Below are positions 16,576-25,244 of a stretch of 64,000 bases of DNA, one piece after another. The DNA is taken from assembly GCA_016845585.1 (NCBI GenBank), contig JAERSO010000113.1, positions 22,353 through 86,352 on the forward strand, in the 5' to 3' direction. The position numbers and the translations under genes are program-made. The notes beneath the pieces are model-generated. The model saw only the letters and a list, made by a program, of their open reading frames with translations. It was not told where the DNA came from and searched no databases. How positions within the stretch are numbered: the stretch's first letter is position 1; every line of letters starts with the position of its first letter. This DNA comes from Acidimicrobiaceae bacterium (GTDB taxonomy: Bacteria; Actinomycetota; Acidimicrobiia; Acidimicrobiales; Aldehydirespiratoraceae).

Positions 16576-18281
16576 CCGCCACACTCGACCCACAATCGTC
16601 TGACGCGGCCAAGGAGGCTGCAAGCGGTCCCGGCTGGGACATCGACATCGAAGGAGTGGAGCGAGAAGATCTCGCTCCCGTCCGTCGCCAACTCTGGCTG
16701 GCACTCGTCGGTCTCGCGCTTGGTGCCCTCATGGGCATCGCCCAGGCCGCCGACCGTGTCGACCTCGACCTCTACGACGCCTTCCAGATGGAGTCCTACT
16801 ATCAGGGCCTCACGTTGCACGGCGTGGCGCTGGCCTTCATCTTCACCTTCTGCTTCTCCAACGCCTTCTTGTCGATCCTCGGCATGCGGGCCTACGGGCG
16901 GCCGATGAATCGGATGATTGCCAACGCGTCGCTGTACATCGCGTGGCTCGGCGTGCTCTTGGCCGGGTGGGCGATCCTCGCCAACAAGGCGACGGTGATG
17001 TTCACCTTCTATGCCCCCCTCGAGGCCACGCCGGCGTTCTATTTCGGCGCCGTGTTCCTCGTGGTGTCGACCTGGCTCACCTTCCTGAACCTGATCCTCA
17101 CGCACCGATCCTGGCGGGCCGAACATGCGCACGAGCGCATCCCGCTCGTCGGGTTCGTGTCACTCGTGACCTCGCTGATGTGGTTCCTGGCGAGTCTGGG
17201 TGTTGCCATTCAGGTCCTGGGCTGGATGATTCCCTGGTCACTGGGATGGATCGACCAGGTCGATCCACAGTTCACCCGAATCCTGTTCTGGTTCACCGGT
17301 CACCCGATCGTCTACTTCTGGCTGCTGCCGGTCTACATCTCGTGGTACCTCAGCCTGCCGAAGCTGGTCGGAGGCCGGGTCTACAGTGACGGTCTCGTAC
17401 GAATGGTGTTCATCGCCTTCGTGATTCTGATCCCGGTCGGTATCCACCACCAGTTCACGGACCCTGGCATCCCGTTCAGTTCGAAGTCGGTCTCGTTCAT
17501 CTTGACCTTCTTCATCTTCTTCCCATCGGCGGTCACCGCATTCTCGATCTTCGCCTCGCTGGAGGAAGGTGGCCGGGCCCACGGCGGCAAGGGTCTCGTC
17601 GGTTGGATCCGCAAGCTTCCGTGGGGCAACCCGGCCGTCTCCGGTCAGTTGCTGGCCGGTATCGGCTTCATGCTCGGTGGCTCCACCGGCCTCATCAACG
17701 CCAGCTACACGGTCAACAACCTGGTCCACAACACCGCCTTCATCCCCGGTCACTTCCATCTCACGGTGGGCACCGGCGTGGCGCTGTCGATCATGGCGAT
17801 CTGCTATTGGCTGGTGCCGTACCTGACCGGTCGTGCGTTGTGGGGTCGGCGAATCGCCGTCGCCCAGACCTGGTTGTGGATCGTCGGTGTGTTCACCTTC
17901 AGTCGTGGGCAGATGATGGGCGGTTTGGAGGCGATGCCACGTCGCACCCAGATCAGCGGCTCGGAGTATGTCGAGGCGCAGGGCTCGCTGTGGGAGTGGG
18001 CCAACACCCTCACCGCCATCGGCGGAACGATCATGTTCCTCTCGGCCCTGCTGTTCTTCATCGTGATCATCGGCACCGCTGCCAATCCGATCGCAGTCGA
18101 AGGGCGCCAGGAGATTCCGATTGCGGAGGTCGTCCACGGCCCCCGACGCAGCTGGGCCCTCCTCGACGACCTGAAGATCTGGGCCGGTATCGCCATCGTC
18201 CTGACGATCGTGGTCTACGGCGAAGTGCTCTGGCACTACGGCGGACTCAACAACGTCAGCAGCGGCATCCAACCCTGGTAG
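16572..18281 (+). CDS. Cytochrome c oxidase subunit I, ba3 type
   Basis: 569 residues with 12-13 hydrophobic helices. The CuB/heme site is visible as GHPIVYFWLLPVYISWY (His and the cross-linked Tyr), IHHQFTDPGIP (two CuB His) and PGHFHLTVGTG (heme a3 and heme b ligands). The short N-terminal low-spin heme ligand is in LTLHGVALAF. This is the catalytic core that reduces O2 to water and pumps protons. No subunit III gene follows, as expected for ba3 enzymes. The transcript probably ends at the stem-loop at 18302-18323. Confidence 0.92.
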   Translation: MTATLDPQSSDAAKEAASGPGWDIDIEGVEREDLAPVRRQLWLALVGLALGALMGIAQAADRVDLDLYDAFQMESYYQGLTLHGVALAFIFTFCFSNAFLSILGMRAYGRPMNRMIANASLYIAWLGVLLAGWAILANKATVMFTFYAPLEATPAFYFGAVFLVVSTWLTFLNLILTHRSWRAEHAHERIPLVGFVSLVTSLMWFLASLGVAIQVLGWMIPWSLGWIDQVDPQFTRILFWFTGHPIVYFWLLPVYISWYLSLPKLVGGRVYSDGLVRMVFIAFVILIPVGIHHQFTDPGIPFSSKSVSFILTFFIFFPSAVTAFSIFASLEEGGRAHGGKGLVGWIRKLPWGNPAVSGQLLAGIGFMLGGSTGLINASYTVNNLVHNTAFIPGHFHLTVGTGVALSIMAICYWLVPYLTGRALWGRRIAVAQTWLWIVGVFTFSRGQMMGGLEAMPRRTQISGSEYVEAQGSLWEWANTLTAIGGTIMFLSALLFFIVIIGTAANPIAVEGRQEIPIAEVVHGPRRSWALLDDLKIWAGIAIVLTIVVYGEVLWHYGGLNNVSSGIQPW

Positions 18282-18301
18282 TTGGGACGCTGGGGTCAGA
18301 C

Positions 18302-18323
18302 ACCTGTCCCGTTGGGGACAGGT
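18302..18323. repeat. Stem-loop with CCTGTCCC/GGGACAGG arms
   Basis: ACCTGTCCC (18302-18310) pairs perfectly with GGGACAGGT (18315-18323) around GTTG. The sequence just before it (CTGGGGTCAGAC) also resembles the GGGGACAGACCCC family. It lies between the convergent oxidase and DUF genes and may terminate both. A run of ten G (18348-18357) and a C-rich stretch follow, with no recognisable feature. Confidence 0.6.
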
Positions 18324-18406
18324 CAGGCCCGACAAACCGAACGAATCGGGGGGGGGGTGCACCCGCTGCGCCCCCCGGTCGTCGTTTTCCGCCTGGCCGT
18401 CGGTGC

Positions 18407-19039
18407 CTACTTCAGGCGCTGGGCCAGCACCATCTCGCCGGTACCCGGCACGAACAGATCCGCCGCCCCCGAAGCACGTTCGGCGTACTCGGCGCTTGCC
18501 GCGATGGCGGCCTGAGCATCGTCCACTGCTGACGCATCCTCATAGCCGGCGAACCAGGTGACCTGGCCCACCGTTGAGAACGTGTTCACGGCGAAGCTGA
18601 CTGCGCTGCCTGTCAGCCCGTTGACGAAGTCCGCCATTTCGACACCGAATGCCATTGCGTCCGCGGCCCGGCCGAGGTTCGTCGTGGCCGTCAGCGTCGA
18701 GACGTACTCGATGGCCCCAGGCGTGCCGGCCTGATGGACGACGTTCGCCAACCGGTTCTCGAGCGACCCGGTGATGAACAGGCCGGATGCGCCCGCACCG
18801 GCGACCTTCTCCAGGTAGTCGGCGCTCTCCTCCAGCTTCTGGCCGACACTGGCGATCGTGGCGAAGGACTCGACCTGCGACGACCATACGATCGTGCCCA
18901 TCGGTGCTCCGTAGAGCCCTGTCCAGACCGAGACCGGTACGCCGGTCGCGTTCTCCACGGTGTCGGCGATGTCGACGGCGAATCCGATTGCACCGGGGAG
19001 ATCGTTCCCGGCCTGAGCCGTTCGGCTTGTGGTGTACAT
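18407..19039 (-). CDS. Hypothetical protein with two tandem related domains
   Basis: 210 residues; no family is recognised with certainty. Two halves resemble each other: around residues 35-85 (PVSVWTGLYGAPMGTIVWSS, then a helix with ADYLEKV) and around 140-195 (AVSFAVNTFSTVGQVTWFAG, then a helix with AEYAERA). This beta-alpha-beta duplication suggests a monomeric dimeric-alpha/beta-barrel fold, similar to NIPSNAP or antibiotic-monooxygenase-like proteins. No signal peptide. Start ATG 19039. A single gene, convergent to the oxidase operon and following fumarase at a distance. Confidence 0.55.
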   Translation of the reverse strand: MYTTSRTAQAGNDLPGAIGFAVDIADTVENATGVPVSVWTGLYGAPMGTIVWSSQVESFATIASVGQKLEESADYLEKVAGAGASGLFITGSLENRLANVVHQAGTPGAIEYVSTLTATTNLGRAADAMAFGVEMADFVNGLTGSAVSFAVNTFSTVGQVTWFAGYEDASAVDDAQAAIAASAEYAERASGAADLFVPGTGEMVLAQRLK

Positions 19040-19168
19040 GATGAACCACCCTTAGTGGTTCGGGAGCATCCCCGTTGACACCCCCGCCGTTCACCATGCG
19101 CCTTCTCTCGGCGCCGTTCTGTAACCCCCATCACGGAGAGGGGACGGGGTCGGATTCAGAAGGGACGG

Positions 19169-20803
<1,635 letters not shown>

Positions 20804-20837
20804 GTCAGTCACGCTACCCGGCACTACTCTCTCGGTC

Positions 20838-21113
20838 GTGAGTGGGGATCCGGAGAAAACGATCGATCGAGTCGCCCACGCGCTGACCCCATCGGCCTGG
20901 AAGGGTCCCACGTTGGCGATCATGATCGTGGTCTTCGCGGTGGTTCTCAGCGTGACGGTGATTCAGCGGGCTCTGGTGGCCGACACCACATCAGAGTGGG
21001 TGCTCACGGGCATTCATGGCGCGCTCGTGGCGGTGATCATCCCTCTGCTGGCGATTCGAGCCGTGCGCGATTGGCGCGTGGCCCGGGACTCAGTCGCTGA
21101 GCGAGGTGCCTGA
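20838..21113 (+). CDS. Small two-helix membrane protein
   Basis: 91 residues from GTG 20838, which follows a TACTCT -10 box by exactly seven bases (probable leaderless start). Two hydrophobic helices are visible, residues 20-40 ([17 protein letters not shown]) and 50-72 ([16 protein letters not shown]), with a charged C-terminus. No family recognised. It is divergent from fumarase and overlaps the convergent thioredoxin-like gene by 24 bases. Confidence 0.6.
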   Translation: MSGDPEKTIDRVAHALTPSAWKGPTLAIMIVVFAVVLSVTVIQRALVADTTSEWVLTGIHGALVAVIIPLLAIRAVRDWRVARDSVAERGA

Positions 21114-21569
21114 GAAGGGAGCCGGGTCGCCGGGAGCGGGAAGCTGCGGGCGGATCCACTTGGTCTGGGCGTCGATGGCCTCAGCCACCTCGCGCCAGGT
21201 CTCGGGGTCCCAGCCTTCGGCCTTCGCCACGATGTTGCCGTCCTGACGGACGAGGGCGAACGCCGGCGCCGACTCGATGCCCCAACCCCTGATCGCGGCC
21301 CCATCGGGGTCGGCGAAGGTGAGGAACTCATCGGCGTAGGGGCCGAGGAACTGCTTGGCGTCGTCGGCCGATGCGGCGACGATCCAGCACGGTCGACAAC
21401 CGGCACCCTTGTAGGTCGTGAGGACTCGGCGGGCCGTGTCGAGGATCCACGCGCTCTCGTGCGTGTACGGGTCGAGCACGATCGGAACGAGCGGGAATGT
21501 CGTCAGCCATTCGCTCAGCGAGCGGGATTCGCCGTCGAGCGGCGTCAGTTCGAAATCGAGGGCTACCAC
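21090..21569 (-). CDS. Thioredoxin-fold protein (redoxin-like)
   Basis: 159 residues. The active-site-like motif GAGCRPCWIVAA (CxxC) sits near residues 55-66, unusually far from the N-terminus for a thioredoxin. It is followed by FADPDGAAIRGWGIESAPAFALVRQDGNIVAKAEGW, with the cis-proline (AP) and the C-terminal strand of the fold. The N-terminus resembles peroxiredoxin-like proteins (DFELTPLDGESRSLSEW). A cytoplasmic thiol oxidoreductase is likely; the partner is unknown. The stop region overlaps the small membrane protein gene. Confidence 0.75.
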   Translation of the reverse strand: MVALDFELTPLDGESRSLSEWLTTFPLVPIVLDPYTHESAWILDTARRVLTTYKGAGCRPCWIVAASADDAKQFLGPYADEFLTFADPDGAAIRGWGIESAPAFALVRQDGNIVAKAEGWDPETWREVAEAIDAQTKWIRPQLPAPGDPAPFSGTSLSD

Positions 21570-21651
21570 GGAGGGTCAAGATATCGCGCCGGAGGGCCAT
21601 CAGGTCGCATCGGGGCAGGCAACCTTGCGCCGAGTTACTACGATCGATGGG

Positions 21652-22440
21652 GTGCACCCCATCGAGCGTCTTCGCTACATGGCCCGGGCGGGCGATGTCG
21701 GAACCGCCTCGCTCGTTCGAGAGGCCGCCATCGCGCTGAGCGCCACCGCCGGCGATCCGATGGAGCTCGTGATGGCGTGCCGGCAGTTGATCGAACGCCG
21801 GCCATCGTCGGGTCCGCTCGTCTGGTTGTCCGCTCGAATGATCACCGGCTCCGATGCCCGCGAGGAAGCGTGGGATGCCGCGGAGGCGATCGAGCGCGAC
21901 ACGACCGCCCGGGAACTCGTGCACATCCTCACTGCGGATTCGACTGTGCTGGTGATCGGTTCCCCCGAGATCACGGGCGCGGCATTGTTCTCACGGGCCG
22001 ATGTCGACGTGCTCGTCGCCGACACGATCGGTGAGGGCTACGGCCTGATTCATCAGCTGGAGATCAATGACCACGCCGTCGCCGATGTGCCCTCGGGTGG
22101 CATCGGCGCGGCGGCGGCCCATGCCGACCTCGTCCTGCTCGAGACGGATGCGTTGAGTGATGGGGGAGCGCTGTGTCGAAGCGGTTCGCTCGCCGCGGCG
22201 GCCGTGGCTCGGAAGATGGATGTGCCGGTCTGGCTGGTGGCCGGTGTCGGGAGATGCCTGCCGGCCCGGATGTGGGACCCGATGGTCGATCGGTCGGTCA
22301 GTGACCAGCCCTGGGACGATGAGGTCGAGCTCGTCCCCCTCGACATGGTCGACACGGTCATCGGGCCGGCGGGGCCCCAACCGGTCGCCGAGGCGCGACT
22401 ACGGGTGGACTGTCCGATTGCGCCAGAGTTGTTCCGATGA
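21652..22440 (+). CDS. eIF-2B-like/ribose-1,5-bisphosphate isomerase-fold protein
   Basis: 262 residues from GTG 21652, seven bases after TACGAT (leaderless-type start). The C-terminal half resembles the eIF-2B alpha/MtnA fold: TVLVIGSPEITGAALF, DVLVADTIGEGYGLIHQLE, IGAAAAHADLVLLETDALSDGGALCRSGSLAAAAVARKMDVPVWLVAGVGRCLP. The catalytic residues of MtnA are not clearly all present, so a regulatory or nucleotide-sugar role is possible. The stop codon overlaps the start of the CapA-like gene (ATGA), which suggests a shared transcript. Confidence 0.65.
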   Translation: MHPIERLRYMARAGDVGTASLVREAAIALSATAGDPMELVMACRQLIERRPSSGPLVWLSARMITGSDAREEAWDAAEAIERDTTARELVHILTADSTVLVIGSPEITGAALFSRADVDVLVADTIGEGYGLIHQLEINDHAVADVPSGGIGAAAAHADLVLLETDALSDGGALCRSGSLAAAAVARKMDVPVWLVAGVGRCLPARMWDPMVDRSVSDQPWDDEVELVPLDMVDTVIGPAGPQPVAEARLRVDCPIAPELFR

Positions 22441-23690
22441 AGCGCGTCGGGCTCGTTCTTTTCGTGGCGGTGATGTTCGCGTTCGGCATGTACCTGGGCA
22501 GCCGCGCCCCCGACGATCCCTCCGAGGCAGCGGCGAACACGGCGGTGGAGGCCGTCGTCGTCACGACGACCCCGACCACGTCGACCACCACGACCACGAC
22601 CACGACCACGACGCTCCCCCCGCCGCGCACCGCCACAATGGCGTTCACGGGTGACCTCCTGCCCCATGGTGGTGTGGTGAGAGCGGCGGCGACGTGGGCT
22701 GATGAGGCGGGCGCGGACGGTTGGGATTTCCGGCCGATGTTCGACGAGGTGCGGCCGGTTCTGGCCGAGGCCGATCTTGCGATCTGTCATCTGGAGTCGC
22801 CGATCTCCTACGACGACACGAACCTCAGCGGCTACCCGGTCTTCAACGCTCCCCGGGCCCTGGTCGAGGGGGCCATGGACGCCGGCTACGACGGATGCTC
22901 CACGGCATCGAACCACTCCTATGACCGGAGCGCATCGGGGGTCGTCGGCACGCTCGACGCCATGGAGGAGATGGGGATGCCGTTCGCCGGCATGGCCCGC
23001 AGCGAGGAGGAAGACCTCGCGCCCGTGCTCTACGACGTCAATGGCATAACCGTCGGCCACATCTCGGCCACCTACGGCATGAACGGCTTCGTGATGCCCG
23101 CCGACCGGCAGTACCTCGTCGACCTGATCGATGCCGAGGCGATCATCGCCGAGGCCGCGCTCGCCAAGGCGGCCGGCGCAGAGTTCGTGGTCGTCAGTCT
23201 CCACTGGGGCAACGAGTACCGACACGAGCCCACCTCGTGGCAGAACGAGCGGCTCGCCGAGATTCTGCCGTCCGACGAAGTCGACCTCGTGATCGGTCAT
23301 CACGCGCACGTCGTGCAGCCGGTCGACAAGGTCGAGGACGAATGGGTCGTGTTCGGGCTCGGCAACTTCTTGTCGAACCAGTCGGCCAACTGCTGTGTGG
23401 CCGCGTCACAGGACGGGATGATCGCCGTCGTGCAGCTGTTGGAGAACCCCGATACCGGCAGGATCGACGCGACGGGCGTGCACTATGTGCCGACATGGGT
23501 CGACCGCCACAACGGCTACGTCATCCGCCTCGCCGAACCCGGCCGCGAGGATCTGCCCGCCGAGACGGCGCGAACGTTGGAGATCTCGGAAGGCCGCACT
23601 GAGGACGTCGTGAGTTCTCGCCTGGGCCCCGTCGATGGGCTGACCGCCGAAAGCCTCTTCAGGAGCGATCCGCCAACAGGCGGCGAATGA
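22437..23690 (+). CDS. CapA/PgsA-like metallophosphoesterase, secreted
   Basis: 417 residues. An N-terminal membrane anchor (MKRVGLVLFVAVMFAFGMYLG) is followed by a long Thr-rich linker, then the CapA domain from about residue 65. Motifs are AFTGDLLPHGGV, CHLESPIS, DGCSTASNHSYDRS, VVVSLHWGNEYRHEPTSWQ and VIGHHAHVVQPVDKV, with His and Asp metal ligands. The family is linked to poly-gamma-glutamate or capsule synthesis, though many members are uncharacterised phosphoesterases. It overlaps the convergent acyl-CoA dehydrogenase by 32 bases. Confidence 0.82.
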   Translation: MKRVGLVLFVAVMFAFGMYLGSRAPDDPSEAAANTAVEAVVVTTTPTTSTTTTTTTTTTLPPPRTATMAFTGDLLPHGGVVRAAATWADEAGADGWDFRPMFDEVRPVLAEADLAICHLESPISYDDTNLSGYPVFNAPRALVEGAMDAGYDGCSTASNHSYDRSASGVVGTLDAMEEMGMPFAGMARSEEEDLAPVLYDVNGITVGHISATYGMNGFVMPADRQYLVDLIDAEAIIAEAALAKAAGAEFVVVSLHWGNEYRHEPTSWQNERLAEILPSDEVDLVIGHHAHVVQPVDKVEDEWVVFGLGNFLSNQSANCCVAASQDGMIAVVQLLENPDTGRIDATGVHYVPTWVDRHNGYVIRLAEPGREDLPAETARTLEISEGRTEDVVSSRLGPVDGLTAESLFRSDPPTGGE

Positions 23691-25233
23691 TCACCTTGAG
23701 GCACAACGTCTCGTCCGCACCTTCGAAGATCGACAGCACGCGGGCGTCGACGTAGTAGCGCGACACCGGATACTCCTCGGCGTAGCCCATGCCGCCATGG
23801 ATCTGCATCGCCTCGCGCGTCACCCATTCCGCCGCTCGACACACGTAGGCCTTCACCATGGAGGCCTCGAGCGTGCCCTTGCCGTCGCCCATGAGGTGGG
23901 CGACGTGGAGGGCGTACTGACGAGCGGCCTGGATGACGATCGCCATTCGACCGATCTTGGCCCGGGTGAGCTGGTACTCGGCGATCGGCTTGTCGAAGAC
24001 CACACGATCGGCCGCATAGTCGACCGCCGATTCGTAGGCCGCCTGCATGACGCCGACGGCACGGGCAGCGGTCTGGAGACGGCCGTTCTCGAACCCCTGC
24101 ATCTGGAAGTAGAAGCCACGGCCTTCGCCGTCGGCCTCACCGATCAGTGCATCCGCGGGGACCCACCAGTCGTCGAAGCTGACCTCGTAGCTGTGCATGC
24201 CGCGGTAGCCGATGGTGTCGATCGCTCGACCCTCCATGCGGCCGCCGTCGGGTTGCTCATGGGCGAAGCCATGGCCGTCACCACGCGGCTTGGGGACGAT
24301 GAAGACGCTGAGCCCCTTGTGGTTCGTGGACCCTGGCGTTGTGCGGGCGAGCAGCATCAAGACGTCGGCGCGGCCGGCGAACGTGCACCAGGTCTTGGTG
24401 CCGTTGATGACCCAGCCGTTCTGATCGTCGCGCGTGGCCGACACGCGGATGCCGGCGACGTCGCTTCCGTAGTCGGGTTCGGTCACCGCGACCGCGGCCA
24501 TGATCTCGCCGCTGGCGAGTCTCGGCAGCCATTCCGCCTTCTGCGCCTCGGTGCCGCCGGCGATGAGAGCTCGGGTGAGGATCTCGGGACGAGTGATCAG
24601 CGACCCGCCGATGCCGAGCGACCCCCGGGAGAGCTCCTCGGTGGCGACGACCATGCCGAGATAGTCGCTCGCGCCACCCTCGGCGAAGCCGCCGTATTCG
24701 GTGGGAGCGGACAGGCCGAACACCCCGAGCTCGGCGAGGCCCCCGATCAGATCCTCGGGGATGTCGGCGTTCGTGCGATGGATGTGTTCCGCGATGGGCA
24801 CGATCTGGTCGTCGGCGAAGCGGCGGAACGTGTCGGCCACCATCTCGAAGTCCTCGTCGAGATGATTGGGGGCGCCGTCGACGAGAGAGGCGAGGAGGCC
24901 AGGTTCACGGCCCGCGGCCATGAAGTCGCGAACGCTGTCGAGTGCGTCGATCGTGCAACCCCACGCGGCCTCCCGGCCGAGCACCCGGGTGCTGACATCG
25001 TGAGCGACGTCGGCGACGAAGGCCACGGTCAGCTGCGCTTCGGCATCACCCCGCGCGCCGTAGGCAAGTAGGTTGGTGGCGGAGGCAACCGCGGCCGCCG
25101 CGTGAGCAACGTCGTAGGCGACGACCTGGTGCTCGTCGATGTCGATCCCGACGAGCGTGTCGAGCGCACCGTCGACCACGTCCTGCAGGGTTGCGGCGAC
25201 GTCAGCAGCGTTTTCGAGGGTGAGGGCAGTCAT
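23659..25233 (-). CDS. Acyl-CoA dehydrogenase, long form
   Basis: 524 residues, about 140 longer than a classic acyl-CoA dehydrogenase. Residues 1-125 form an Ala-rich helical extension (ADVAATLQDVVDGALDTLVG and onward). The catalytic part has the FAD region MAAVAVTEPDYGSDVAGI, VINGTKTWCTFAGRADVL, and the C-terminal EAMQIHGGMGYAEEYPVSRYYVDARVLSIFEGADETL. It oxidises an acyl-CoA to the enoyl-CoA using FAD and ETF. The extension resembles a second, degenerate helical domain; the substrate is unknown. A TAGGGT box lies eight bases upstream of the ATG. Confidence 0.87.
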   Translation of the reverse strand: MTALTLENAADVAATLQDVVDGALDTLVGIDIDEHQVVAYDVAHAAAAVASATNLLAYGARGDAEAQLTVAFVADVAHDVSTRVLGREAAWGCTIDALDSVRDFMAAGREPGLLASLVDGAPNHLDEDFEMVADTFRRFADDQIVPIAEHIHRTNADIPEDLIGGLAELGVFGLSAPTEYGGFAEGGASDYLGMVVATEELSRGSLGIGGSLITRPEILTRALIAGGTEAQKAEWLPRLASGEIMAAVAVTEPDYGSDVAGIRVSATRDDQNGWVINGTKTWCTFAGRADVLMLLARTTPGSTNHKGLSVFIVPKPRGDGHGFAHEQPDGGRMEGRAIDTIGYRGMHSYEVSFDDWWVPADALIGEADGEGRGFYFQMQGFENGRLQTAARAVGVMQAAYESAVDYAADRVVFDKPIAEYQLTRAKIGRMAIVIQAARQYALHVAHLMGDGKGTLEASMVKAYVCRAAEWVTREAMQIHGGMGYAEEYPVSRYYVDARVLSIFEGADETLCLKVIIRRLLADRS

Positions 25234-25244
25234 GGGCGACCACC

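Noticed and set aside
18348..18357. Run of ten G as a phase-variation tract
   Set aside because: It is intergenic between convergent genes and not placed to switch a promoter or frame.
17238..18362. Long minus-strand frame opposite oxidase subunit I
   Set aside because: It is a shadow of the oxidase gene, with no motif and no start context.
21090..21569. Possible selenocysteine in the thioredoxin-like protein
   Set aside because: The motif is CxxC with both cysteines coded normally, and the frame has no internal TGA.
22558..22617. Repetitive ACG/ACC stretch as a microsatellite element
   Set aside because: It encodes the Thr-rich linker of the CapA-like protein; low complexity is explained by the coding sequence.
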